Positions 13,501 through 26,213 of a stretch of 64,000 nucleotides of DNA are shown here, piece after piece. Both the position numbers and the translations under genes were made by a program. This DNA comes from Chanos chanos (lineage: Eukaryota > Chordata > Actinopteri > Gonorynchiformes > Chanidae): contig NC_044498.1 of NCBI RefSeq assembly GCF_902362185.1, positions 40,510,536 to 40,574,535 of the forward strand, read 5' to 3'. The notes beneath the pieces are model-generated. The model made no database searches and was not told the DNA's origin. It saw nothing but the letters and a program-made list of their open reading frames with translations. How positions within the stretch are numbered: position 1 is the stretch's first letter; every line of letters begins with the position of its first letter.

Positions 13501-13985
13501 TTAACTTTTTTTAATTGTTATTCTGATACAGCACTACCTCATCCACTCAGTTACACAAATGCATGATAATCAGCTATACATTCATTTCAGCAGATCGGGT
13601 TAAACCTGAAATACAAAGTTAAGACCGCTCACTCACATCAGAGGAGAGGATGGAACTCGGGTCCAAGACACTGAACCAAATCCGCAGTCGATCCAGGAAC
13701 GACTGCAAAACCAGCATGAAACAAACTCAGATAGTCCTCTAGCAACGGTCATGCACACATGCACATACATATACACTGGAATCATAACACGAACCCTGAA
13801 CAAGATTCAGTGGATCAGTTGTGAATCAGTTACGAGAACGCAGGGATCAATGAAGCCTAATATTATTTAGTATAGCCACTGGCACTGTTATTCTTCTTAC
13901 TCATCCATGAACAGGCAAGTCACACGCCATGCAAAATAAAACGCACCTGTCCTTTGCTCTGCCAATACTGTAAATTAAGATCCAT
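10104..13985 (-). CDS. sfxn4: sfxn4, sideroflexin-4
   Basis: Fourteen coding exons in transcript order: 13985-13947, 13702-13637, 13349-13287, 13198-13172, 12984-12930, 12811-12786, 12626-12573, 12491-12429, 12187-12119, 12003-11913, 11537-11431, 10964-10879, 10423-10306, 10181-10104. The 942 nt are in frame and encode 313 aa. Two exons are only 27 and 26 nt. Landmarks are RIWFSVLDPSS near residues 20-30, HPDTG at about 69-73, QSYSAGFNFANRNA near 113-126, AIPQIVIQR, and LGLMIPVSFSLFPQMGK near the C-terminus, where human has MGLMVPFSFSIFPQIGQ. Sideroflexins are multi-pass mitochondrial inner-membrane proteins; SFXN4 supports respiratory complex assembly and iron-sulphur metabolism. The ending YYHRGL resembles human YHRGV. 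Divergent from prdx3. Identification rests on both sequence and conserved position. Confidence 0.94.
10499..10553 (+). repeat. (AT)n microsatellite
   Basis: About 27 perfect AT units in the sfxn4 intron between the 86-nt and 118-nt exons. Likely length-polymorphic. Confidence 0.97.
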
Positions 13986-14596
13986 CTGCACGTGTCAATA
14001 GTCCCTGGCACTTATATCGAATTTAAGATCAAAGATTCCTTGTGGACCACATAGCAAGCATGTAGCTGAAACAGCCTCTTTTCTCACTGTTAAGTTTAAG
14101 GTCACGTACAAACTACATTGAATAGAGTTCCTTCAGCACACTTCCCATTACAACACGTGCTCTGTGCAAGTAAGCCAATGAGCTGCAAGTTGCTGTCGAG
14201 TGTGTTTAGAGCAAAGTAATGCGGCATTTTAGCGCACAACTAGTGGCAACTTGTATCAACTGACATAAAAAACATTTTATGAAGAAATCGTTTGAACCTT
14301 GACATCAGAAAGAAACTCTAAAATAAACTCACGAGAAGCAGTGGTGTCTAATGGTCAGAAATGAGCAGGGAATAATAGTATTAAAACCTTTGGGAAATTA
14401 TTCTTTGGCATTGTTATCAACAGAGTTAACAGAAGGATTCTACAGTCATTAAATGAAAGTTTATTTATATCTTGAAAATTATACGGTGCAATGACTTGTC
14501 CATGTGTGAGTGAATTGTCTGTAAATGTATGCGTAAATAGTGTGCGGTCTTGATTCCAAAAGTACTAAGACACTTTGCAGTTTTTGCATTTTCAAA
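13986..14596. promoter_or_regulatory. bidirectional promoter region sfxn4/prdx3
   Basis: Only 611 bp separate the two start codons, so both promoters and 5' UTRs must lie here. A perfect CACGTG E-box sits at 14154-14159. The region is AT-rich and lacks an obvious CpG island. Both genes encode mitochondrial proteins, which makes shared control plausible, but co-regulation is inferred and not shown by the sequence. Confidence 0.6.
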
Positions 14597-17500
14597 ATGG
14601 CGTCCACCTTGATGAGAGTCCTGGGGACTTCTGTAAGTGTGTTTTTTTCTGTTTGTATTTTCGTTCTGGTCGTTTGTTCCGTTGTGCACTTGATCATATG
14701 TTTGCACATTAAGGCATTTATGTTCAATTAACTTAGTTGTCAATGCAATATTGTTCCGTGTCTGTTGTTGGGTAATCTTCGAGCCAATGCATTAATATCC
14801 ACCGTGTTCACCTTCTGGACAGACTGCTTGGCAGTCGGTAGTACCTCACGCTGCCAGCAACATTTAGTTAAAGCATTTGATTAAATATTAACTGGACAGT
14901 TTGTAATATTATATTTCCATACGTGGGTATATCTGAAGTTGTGTATGTGGTTTTCTTTCTTTCTTTTTAATTTATTCATTTTTTCATGGTTCAGTGACTC
15001 ACTTTCCCATGATTTATGCATTCCAAGTTAACCCGAAAGTAAATTTCGCGGTCATTTTCTTATCATGTTGATAACAGGCAAGCAGGGTTGCAGCCCACAG
15101 TCTGAAAGCGATCTCGTCTCAGAATGGAGCGTCTGCACTTAAAGTAGCCAGGCTTCTCCCCTGCCCAGCTGCACAGAAAGCCTGCTTTTCTACAAGTAAG
15201 TGTAAGCCTACCTCTAGAAACCAGCAGATAGCTCTGGTAGAGATATACGGCTTAATGATATGCAGAATAAGGAGAACTGAGCTCTTTCATTTTTTTTTTT
15301 TTTTTGACAAATTGAATACTTGTAGAGGACACTTTGAACACTTTACAGAAGCTCTGGCAATTAGCTATATTTTCATCTTTTAACATTGCTTCAAGTTATG
15401 GTCCTGTAATTTACATACCATACACAATGGTAACTGCTACACAGTAGAACTTTTTAAAACCGCACCTCCATTACAACTTGTGCAGTTCTTAGTGGGTACC
15501 TCTACTGCAGTCCTGGAGGTCTGGAATCCTGTTAGTTTTCATGTCAGAAAAATGCAATGTTCTCTGGTTGTCTGAAGAGTGTGCACATTTCTCATAGTCT
15601 AATTATGTGGTGAGAGCACATTTCTCATAGTCTAATTATGTGGTGAGAGCAAAAACCAACAGAACTCTGGACCTCCAGGACTACAGTTTAGGAACCCTGT
15701 TCTAAGTAATGTCCTAGAGATTCAGGTAAAGTGTCTCTGCCAAAAATTGCTGTCTTACTACCAAGTCTCCCCCTTTAATCTCTGAAGTATGTCATAAAAT
15801 TGCATTTCAGTTGAAACATTTGAATGGGATGGCATTTAAGTAATCAGTTTTAAATACAAGAAACAGTACAATTCTAAAAGAAACTGTCTTTGTCCTGAAG
15901 TAACTAAATTATTGTGCGTTTGTAGGCAGTGCTCGATGGGCCCCAGCTGTCACTCAACATGCACCTCACTTCAAAGGCACTGCTGTTCACAATGGAGAAT
16001 TCAAAGAGATCAGCCTTGATGACTATAAGGGCAAATACCTGGTCCTTTTCTTTTACCCGCTTGACTTGTAAGATGTCAATGTTATTGCACTATTTGTAGG
16101 TTATGATCTTTTTTATTGATTAGTAAGCATTTTCAGGTTATATGTCCAAATGTTCATCAGTAGAACCTGACTATGATGATCTCATTAATGTGGATAGTGG
16201 CTCTGATATAGAACTACACCAAGACTCCAGGAATAAAGAACACAATCTGAGTTAAACTTTCAGTGCCTTTGTGTGATCCATACTAAAGCAGTTGTTTTCT
16301 TTTACTGAACAGGTCTATGTGACACATATGTGTTGAACTTTGTCTTTGGTCTGTGTGTTGCATCATTTGACTTTTTTTTTTCTGTTTGTTTTCCTGTGCA
16401 GCACATTTGTGTGTCCGACAGAGATCATCTCCTTCAGTGACAAGGCCAGCGAGTTCCATGATGTCAACTGTGAAGTGGTGGGCGTATCTGTAGATTCTCA
16501 CTTTACCCACCTGGCATGGACCAACACTCCCAGAAAGGTATAGCCAACCGGAACTGGGACGGACTGTAATGAAATTAAAGTTACAGGGTAGCGAAGGATT
16601 ATTTCAAATGTCTTTTTTTGTATTCCAGTTAAAAAAAAAAAAAAAAAAAGTATGAGTCTAATAGTTCATGTTTTAGAGCATCGTGGTTGTATTTTTTTAA
16701 GACCACATCAAAGCAGACAGTAACAAAAGGCGTTTTATTACTCCTCTGTCATACGAGCTGCACACCCGTTACTGAACTTTACCCCTTCTCTATTGTTCTC
16801 TTAGAGTGGAGGGCTTGGTCAAATCCATATCCCTTTGCTATCAGACCTCAACAAGCAGATATCCAGAGACTACGGTGTGCTTCTCGAGGGGCCAGGCATA
16901 GCACTGAGGTATTTGCGGGGTTTAAAAAATACATGTACTTGTTTCTCTCAGAATTGAAAACATTACCAAAGACTTTATTTCATCTTTTGTCTACATTTGG
17001 AGTAGTTCTCGCTAACGCTGGCTTTTAGGGTTTTGTGGATGTAGATTTGACAGGTTGTCCAGTGACAGACTCAGTCTAAGCGTCATAGTTATTTAGTGCC
17101 TGAGCTTCTTCTTGTTCTTCTCAGTGAACTTTTTACACAGTTTTGGTTTATTCCTTTCCTCCTCCACAGGGGCCTGTTCATTATTGATCCTAATGGTGTG
17201 GTCAAACACATGAGTGTGAACGACCTGCCTGTGGGTCGCTGTGTGGAGGAGACCCTGCGGCTGGTCAAAGCTTTCCAGTTTGTGGAGACTCATGGGGAGG
17301 TGTGCCCTGCCAGCTGGACCCCAGAGTCCCCCACAGTACGTTTATTCTTCGTCAGAAACCGTTCTTTAGGAATAAAGAGAACGTGAATCCCCCCCTTTTT
17401 TTATATGTATTGTCCCTTTTACCATTAACACGGTGCATTATGTTCATAAGTTCATGAGTAGAGCCTAACTTTGATACTTTTACTTAAGCACTTTGGAAAA

Positions 17501-17857
17501 AATATAAGAAAATATAAAAAACCCAGGGAAATACATAGGCCGTTTTGAGACGTGTGATCAGAAGATCAGTCATAAATTGGCAGGGTTTTTGTCCACCATG
17601 TATAGGTAGGCCTGACATCTTTATGCTGAATCATTAAGAGTTCAGACAGCTTTTTTAAAGTAAATGACTATCATATATTGTGAGTGCTTCTCTTCATTTC
17701 CAGAAAATAAGACAGAGAAACTGTCTGAACACCCTTAGATGAACTGAGAATGGTTTATTTCTTGTTTTGGTTATGTAGCATAACTACCCTTTTTTTCTGT
17801 TTCCAGATTAAGCCGACTCCTGAGGGCTCAAAGGAGTACTTTGAGAAGGTCAACTAG
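14597..17857 (+). CDS. prdx3: prdx3, mitochondrial peroxiredoxin 3
   Basis: Seven coding exons: 14597-14632, 15078-15195, 15926-16067, 16402-16537, 16805-16908, 17170-17335, 17807-17857; 753 nt, 250 aa. Residues 1 to about 50 form a basic, hydroxyl-rich presequence fitting mitochondrial import. The mature core runs from [13 protein letters not shown]. Peroxidatic Cys is C103 in FVCPTE and resolving Cys is C224 in GEVCPA, 121 residues apart as in human. The GGLG (146-149) and C-terminal YF (245-246) motifs typical of 2-Cys enzymes prone to overoxidation are both present. The enzyme reduces matrix hydrogen peroxide and is recycled by thioredoxin 2. An extra cysteine, C203 in GRCVEE, replaces the human serine. 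Intact; head-to-head with sfxn4. Confidence 0.97.
15494..15699. mobile_element. short inverted-repeat element (hAT-type MITE) in prdx3 intron 2
   Basis: The left arm (about 15494-15539) and the right arm (about 15651-15699) are imperfect inverted repeats sharing the core CAGTCCTGGAGGTC and a T-rich end. The right terminus, read inward, begins CAGGGTTCCTAAACTG, like non-autonomous hAT elements common in fish (from memory). The flanks TTCTTAGT (15486-15493) and TTCTAAGT (15700-15707) match at 7 of 8 bases, fitting an 8-bp hAT target duplication. The centre holds a 33-bp tandem duplication. It encodes no protein. Confidence 0.6.
15583..15648 (+). repeat. 33-bp direct tandem duplication
   Basis: Two adjacent identical copies (15583-15615 and 15616-15648), each beginning GCACATTTCTCATAG, inside the intronic inverted-repeat element. 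Identity indicates a recent event or an assembly artefact. Confidence 0.9.
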
Positions 17858-20521
17858 ATGACCCTGAAAAATCAAGTAGAAAATTCAGAAGCAGAAACAT
17901 AGACCATAGCCGAGCTTTCTGGGAGACAGCACTATCTGGATACATGCATCTGTCCATTCAGTTTACAGACATGAAAACCTGCCGTTGCTCTTTGACAGAA
18001 ACACAGATAAATGAACAGATCTTCTCTGTGATAAAATAGCACTTAAATGTTTGCTGAAAATATTCTTACTGTGGATTAATGGATCATACTGCTAAGTTTG
18101 GCTAGTAAATGACCATTGTTAAAATGAAGTGTCATGAGTCAGTTTACTTGATCATTTCAGTATGTTGTGGGGAAAAAATAATGAGTAGTATTGATGGAAG
18201 AACGACACTGGTTCTTTGTGATGCGATAGTGGCATCTTGCTACTACATACATAGTTTTTAGGCAGCGTTTGTATTGGTTATACCCATTAAGGCATTATTA
18301 CTATAAACTTGGATATGTCTGAGAAAATCAAGTGCTGGAAGCCCTTATTGTTCTCAGGTATGATTTTTCAGATTAGAATCCAAAGTGTAAACATGCACTC
18401 CACAGTACATCCGATATCATCTACAAAGTGGAGTAAAACACATGGCTTGACATTATTTGCTGGTAAATTTTCATCATAGGCTCAAGACACTAATAAGGCA
18501 AGGTGAGACTACCATCAAACCATTATTTTATTTCTTTCACTGGGAAGTGCAGACATAGATTGTGTGTTGCTGTCAGATCTGCCTCTACCGATAGCAGGGT
18601 TTTGTCTCCTTTACTTAAAAGAGAAATTCAACCAAAAATCTTCGAGAGAACTGTACCTCAATGCAGTAACCATACCTACATAACCCCAGTGTACGTAAAT
18701 GTTGTTTATTTTCTTTTTTGTGTGTTTTACAGCAAGTTAAGAGCAAATTTAAAATGTCTTTTTTCAGACATTACATGTTATGTGAAGTGAAGTGAAGTAC
18801 CAGAAATCAATTCCGAATTTGGGAAGATTGAAAAGGGTTAGAAAAAAAAAAGGCATTGCCACTTCTCAAACATTTTCAGGTACATAGTGTATTTACACAA
18901 CAAAACAACAAAAAGAAGACAACATGGTGGAAGTACTCCGTAGCACTTTCTATAGTCATGAAAACATCAAGCAAAGTGTACAATGACTTTGTACAGTATG
19001 TCTGCAGAAACTGAGCAAATACGCCTCAATTTGCCGGACATTCACAACGTTGGTTCAGGTCGTAGTTATCAAAGTTAGCGTGAAAGAGATGGCCGACCAA
19101 CGTACGGAGAGCCTTATAAAGCTTTAAATCAAAGGAAATATAAACAGACAAACGAACAAAAAGCCCATGTTGACTAACCTCCCCTACGAGCAGCACAAAG
19201 TACGTGAAGCACTTTGTTTTGTTTTGTTTTTTTTGAGACAGCCTCGAGATCCTCATGACCAAAATGAACAGGAGCCATTCGTGCGCCAGCAATTAGAAAC
19301 TTTAGAGGAAGAAAACGTTAGAGAGGAAAAAAAGAAAAGAGAAACGGAATTTGATGTTCTTTCAGTCAGGTCAAAACTTCATGCAATCTCAGGCAAGATG
19401 TAACAGTGCCACCCATTCCAACCCAAGCTCCTAAAAATAATCTTCCGATTGAATGTCTTTTAAAAAAAAAACAAAGCACACCCTGTAATAAATCTGTACA
19501 ACCAAAATACATATTTGGGATCTACATCTACACTTACATTATTCAGGTTATATACATGGTTTCCCCCTACCCATATATTATCTTTGAGAAGACTTCATCG
19601 AACCCAGACATTTAAGATAAGACTGAACGGGAAAAACGTGACCACGTCAAACGTCCAATTAAAACATTCTGCAACGAGAACTCAATCTCGCGCAGACAAC
19701 GCGCTCCCACTTCTCTTTACCTGCACAGGAAACCAGACTAAGACAAGTTTGTCCCAAGTATTGGCATTAGGTTAATGCATTGAAACAGACTGTAAATAGC
19801 AAAAAAAAAAAAAAAGAAAAATCATTCTTCATCTTGGGAAAAGCTCCAGCAAGTGTCCTACAACAGCCCAGTATATGAGCTTTTAAAAAGATATTTCTGG
19901 ACGTTTTGAAGCGGCAAATCATTGAATCCTCTTGGGTGTAATCGGAGTGGTGTAGCTATTTAACCAGAATACTTTAACGATGGCATCCTATGACTCAGTA
20001 AAACAAAACAGATCCAAGTTAGAGCAAGAACACAAACCCAACTCTCCAATATTCTCATATAATAGAATAAAGGCCTCCGACACACTTTTGCCTCTTCACT
20101 GAAGAGATCTAGACTATTCCGTCAACAGAACACTATACTTACAGTCACTGTTGGTAGTGAGAGTAGGACTGGGTTGATGCTGTTGTGGTTCACAATTTTT
20201 TTTTTTTTTTCTTTTTGTTGCTTACATTAACATTTTCAACCCCAAACATTTGTTCCAGAACACAAAAACAAAAACACCATTGGAAAGTAGTCGTTTAAAA
20301 AAAAATAATAAAGTTTATATTTATTTATCTCCTATTTTGCCATGTGTACACATCATTTAGGGACTTGAATTTGTTTTTGAAATATGAAAAAAATTCAATT
20401 TTGTACAAGGTAAGATACCGCAATCTCTTCTTGCAAAAAAGGAAATGAAGACTTGTGCCTGCCAGTGCTAGGGGAGCGTGGAGGCAGAGCCCGCGTCTCA
20501 GCGTCTCTGTTGGTCGGTTGA
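17858..20521. other. convergent 3' region prdx3/tm9sf3
   Basis: About 2.66 kb between the two stop codons. The part next to 20521 is probably the long 3' UTR of tm9sf3 (minus strand). A minus-strand AATAAA at 18532-18527 would give it a UTR of about 2 kb, in line with the long UTR known for the mammalian gene. The prdx3 3' UTR occupies the left part; I found no clear canonical signal for it. No repeats beyond short A or T runs, and no coding signal. Confidence 0.55.
18527..18532 (-). terminator. candidate distal poly(A) signal of tm9sf3
   Basis: AATAAA on the minus strand, about 2 kb after the tm9sf3 stop. Other TTTATT hexamers on the plus strand near 20320 could serve a shorter transcript. 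Confidence 0.3.
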
Positions 20522-23500
20522 CTAGTCAATCTTCACGTTTGTGTAGATCTTCCTAACAAAGGCACTTGTTCCAATGTAGCCAACAGCTCCTAATATATAC
20601 AACAAGTACAAAAGAATAAAACCAACCTCATTAGACAAAGACAGACAACCGTAAATTTATTTTTCAAAAGACACGACCAAAAAAATTGCATCAATTTAAC
20701 TGATTTAGTGAGCGAGTGGGTTCCTGCTGTTTAGTGTTCCTAATGAAAGTCCACAGAACTGTGCTGCTACAGAGGAAAGCCTGTTCATGATCCACATAGC
20801 TTTGTGAGGTGTAGGTTAGTTTACATTTAATGCATGAACAAAGGAGACTAGAACTTTAAACACTGATCCAAAAACAGCCTTCTTGAGTTAATCCCATTGT
20901 GGGAATTGCTGGATATCTCTGAACCAAATTTGGTAAATGTTTCTGAACCCAAAAATCTGGGTCAGAGAAGCAGACCAAACTCACCACACATGATCCCGAG
21001 GGCAGTGCTGAACACAGCCATGTAACCAAAGTAAAACGATGTCTGAAACAAACCATACATCCTACAGACAAAAAAAAAAACATCAGGTCACATGACAGCA
21101 AATTTCTTATAGGAAAGTACAAACAACTAAGTAAAATGCAATGTCAACAGGATAAAATTTGGTACAAACAAAAAGATATTTCAAAGATATGTGCTTATTT
21201 GTTTAGCGACGCGTCCAATTTCTAAATAGAACAAAGATGCGATATCAGGTACTCACTTTGTTTTGAAGAAATAATAGTAAAAGGAATACATGTAAACATA
21301 AACTGCTGTGGATGCTGCAGAAAGAAAGCTTGTCCACTGCCTGTATAAAGACATGAAATACAATTCTAAATTCTTCAGAAGATACAATCACTTTGATGCT
21401 TATCTGTATCACAGTTTGTCTGCTGGGCGGTAAGCCATTACTGATCACACCATCTTGTGCTAAAAGATGTACTCAGACAATGAAAAAGGCTCAGAGACAA
21501 ATGGAGAAGCGATAGATAAATAAATAAATAAATATTAACAAACAACAAAGTACAGCTACAATGCAAGAATAAGATAAAAAGAAAAATTCATCCGAGAGAG
21601 AAAGTCTCACCATCTGTAGTCTTCAGCGTTGAGCAGGAAATAAGTGCAGACAATTGTCACACACACAGTGACAATACACAGGATAACCAGCACCAGCATC
21701 ATGAAGCCGTACACGTAATAAATCTTATAGGCCCAGAACGACGTGAAAATAAAGTACCTGAAAAGGGAGGGGGCAATGTGTATTAAGATCGATGTTTCTT
21801 CACGTTACTGTGGTCAAACAGATCTTGGTTTAGAGTTAAAAGCACAGGAAGAGAAAATTAGAAGGCCGTTGGCTTGTGCGAACTGACAGTATTGGAAAAT
21901 GAATAAGGTCCTGAGGAGGAGTTGACTAGGATCCCTGACACCTTCAACAGGGCACGCTGCCGTATGTCGTCTCATGGTGTGATGCACTTTGGCCGACTCT
22001 ACGCTTGGACCTCTAACACACAGAAACTCTGCGGACACGCAGTGATGAAGCTCTGCTGACACAGGTGCAGCAAGAAGGGGGGGGGGGGGGGGGTGGGCAT
22101 TTCCATAGCAAACTGGACAATAGTCTGTTTATGAATACTGTACGTTTCAGCCAACAGCCGTTCGTCCGTGTCACACGCATGTTGTTTAAAAACAGAATGA
22201 AAATAGCGAAATTCATGGATACTTGAGTGGTCAGGTGATGCTGATGTAATGACCAAACTAAAATAGTGCAGGTGGAGTAAAGGGAGAATCAGTGCGTCCT
22301 TACATTTCAATGAATATTGAGCCAAACGGCAGGATCCCTCCAAGACACACAATGACAGCCGGCTCCATGAACCTGCCAAACACAGGAAAAAACCTCAAAT
22401 CAAAGCGGATATCCTCAAATTGGCTTGATAAAAGAAATTACAGTTTTTATTAACAGCGACAGACACAGAATGCGATTAATACTAATTTGAATTGAGAAAT
22501 ATATTGCTGGCTTAATTCTTTTTTTTTTTTTTTTCCACAGCACAGAAATCCCTACAGCAATACTGACGCTCACTTTGCAACTGCGAGCGACACAAACGTG
22601 GCTATTTCAGCTGACTGGTTCTGTAATCTCTGAGCTTTAGCTGTAAATGACTGGAATATGTGCATTACAATACGTAACGTAAACAGGATGTGTCAGCTGG
22701 GAGTGAGGGTTACCATTTCTTCTCCGGGATGGGCCTGGGCACAGCATTAACTCTGCAGGGGAAGTTGGGCTGACCAGAGAGATTCCTGCCAAGAATCGTC
22801 CCCACCAGGTTCAGAGGTAGGATTACAAAGAAACAGATACAGCAAACAGCAACCTGGAAACACAAATCAGGAAACCATGAAATCAAGTTCGCTGAAATGA
22901 ACACACGCAACGTGCGTTAATATGTCTACACGTGATCCTAATACACATACGGTGCCGAAAAGCGGCGCTGTGTGTACATGTAGTTAGCTCGCTAGCTAGA
23001 CAGATATTCTTACCTACTGCCAAATTTGTACTGGCTAAGAAACAGATCTGAAACATGTAGCTGTAGCTTTAATATGACTCCTCCCTCACCCCAAAATGAC
23101 TCTATATCAAAGAATCTCAATGAATTCTCGCTGAGAGGCAGCACTGGCACAGAGGTAAGGAAAATGGCGGGTAAGGAGAATTGGAAGGTTGCAGGTTTAA
23201 TATCTTAACACGATGGAAAAATCCTGTCTGGGTGCTGGAGAGAGCCGAGTTAAGGCTCCCCTCCAAAAGCTAATGAATGAGCTCTAGGGGCACTGAGTGC
23301 TTGTAAATCTGACAATCCAAAGGGTGCTCCCATTACGATGACTGATACAGACGTCAATGTGCTCACCATGGTGCCGAAAGGGATAGCCCTGGAGGCGTGG
23401 TAGTAGATCGCGATGAAGTTGATGAAGAAAGCTGTGCCACACACCATGGCAGGGATCAAAAATGCTCCTATAAACATCTGTTTTATCCATCTTCTCCCTG

Positions 23501-26182
23501 AGATAACACACACACACACACACGCAAGCACGCACGCACACACACACGCACACAGGATTCAGACAAATCTTAACGCTTCAATGCTTCAGTGTGTTTAACA
23601 GGCTTGTCTGTGTGCCAGTATATGGTCGCTGCTTCTCTTGGAATTCTGCTCCAGGTCGACAGTCAATTTCTCTGGTTAAAAGGTGTCAGGGCAAATTACC
23701 GTCTCTTATGTCAGTACGGTCTGCAGTTAAGTCAGCACAAGCCAGACAGATAATGCTTAAGCTAAGTCAAGATGCTGTGCACAGCGAAGTCAAACACGAC
23801 TCTTAGCATCACCTGTTCAGAAGACCCCGTGTGGTTATCAAAGCATTAAATGAATACTTATTGATTCACTCACCGCCTTGTTTTGCGTACAAACTGCCCC
23901 CGAAGTAGCCATTCACTGGGGAGGTGGCGGCGTAGACGAATATGGCCGTGCTCAGCATGGACCCTCTCCTGCAGAGACAAAGACAGGCAGCCTTTAAAAG
24001 CATGCTCACTGAGATTCTGCTCTCACTGGACCATCCTCTACAGAGTTAGCCTTACATGAATTGGTTCGCCTTGTGTGACTTCTTAAAGTTATCCTCATAC
24101 TACACTGTGAAGAACCTTATATAACTTACTGAATACATCCAATACAGCCTAGGCCTTTTGAAAGAGTTAGCCTTATATAAGATGAAGTCATTGCTATGAT
24201 CTGTGGGGAATTGGCCCCACATGCTGTAATAAAGCGCTAGCCTCATATGGTTTAATCAAGAACCTAACATGATATCATGAAGGCTTATCTTTGAGTAATC
24301 CTCAAATGCTCTCAAAATCAGGTTTGTTCAAAAACAGTTAACAGGCCAAGTTAATGATTAATCAGGTGTACTGATTTTTAGCAGCCTTATACATCTGTTT
24401 TGTTTCGTTTCTCTTCTCTGCTCAATAGAGAAACAGATCTGAAACAGATCTGAGACGTTCAGTGTGTTTCTCCATACGTCTGATGTGGTTATCTATTTTA
24501 AGGATTCTTACAGTTACAAGTAAGAGTCTAACTCTAGTTTTTATTGACTCTGATGAAGACTTACTCAGTGTAGAGGTCCTCGATCATGGCGACGATGATG
24601 ACGATGAGAGAAACGGAGAAGATCTGACAGCCCGAGCCAATCAGGGAGGAGAAGATTAATGGATGGCTGGAGGGTCTGAACACGTCACCATGGACCTGCT
24701 TCCAACCATACTCATCTCCCAGGTCACGGTCCTGCAAACATTGTAAATGCCAAGGACATTAAAATGTGTGTGTGTGTGTGTGTACATAACATGTGTGTAT
24801 GTGCAACGACGTCAGCTGCTGCTCTGATATGACAACATTTCCTTCATTGAGTCCACTTACACTAAGCTATCTATATTACTGAGCTATAATATGAAAACCA
24901 TGGACTTTGATGAAGTCCCTAAGGGGGAGGAGAAAAGGTCTCACCATATCATCCATCTCTTCCTCTTTACTGTATCTGGCATAGTCTTTCCTCAGTGTTC
25001 TCATCAGGATCATAGAGACCAAACCCACCAGGAATATGACCATCATGAAGGAGTTAAATATGGAGAACCAGTGAATCTGTGTTTACAAAAAGACAACAAC
25101 AACAACAAAAAAACAAAAACAAATACAGTGAGACAAGACATCTCTCCACATCCAGATATCACATCACACGTCTGTAGGTTATCTTTTTGACATTCTACAT
25201 CATTTTCCATTACTGAGATGAACAATCTTTTGTCTTCTCAGATACAGTGGCAAAATATATTAGTAATCTCTCACGTACTCTGTGTTGAAAGAAGGAAGGG
25301 TCAAGATATTTGTCAAATCTGTCTTCAAACTTCACATCCGACTTCTTCCATTTTACCTGTGACAAAAACAACGCAATTTACTTCACTTTGATCACTCAGT
25401 GTCACTGATGACAACAGAATCCTACACAGGCTACACACTACGAGGTAGCTATGAGTGAAATACCAATCGCTATACATGATCAGCTGTAATTCATCTACAT
25501 CAACAGGTCTGTCTAAAGCACTGGCATTGAGGATCTACTCACAGAGTAGGACATGGCGATTCTTGTGTTTGGCACAAGCTTGACTTTGCCCTCACTGGTC
25601 AGATTAACGTCCACTATCCTGTTTCCATTGAACCCAATCTCCAGCTTTTTGTAGGTCCAAAGATAATGATCTTCCCCATTCTCATCTGCCTCTCCAACAA
25701 TTCCTGTCACACACACGCGCACACACACACACGCACACACACACACGCACACACACACACATATTAATGACGCACTATTTCATTAATGTCTGTTTCTTAG
25801 TCCTAGGTTACATCATTTATAAATGAGAAAACACAGATTGCACGCAAAGGCCTTAACAGTTAGAGTGCAGGGCCTGTGATTCAGGTATGCTAAGAATAAA
25901 GAAGTGGTTTCTGTGTTAAACACCAGACTATGAAGGGAGTGTTTCTGCAAACACTTATGCAGTAAATGAACATATCCACCCACTCACTCTCAGTGGACCT
26001 GCAGCCTAAGCCAGTGGCAGCACTCATCATCAGTAGAAAGCAATACATTATTACTACTACAGCAACGTGGCAGGGGCCAGACACTGTATTTACTTAATCT
26101 TTACCACGTACACCAGGAAGGGAGGAGAAAAAGACACACACAGCAGAGAGAGAGGGAGGGAGCAGAGAGAGCAGATAGAGAT

Positions 26183-26213
<31 letters not shown>

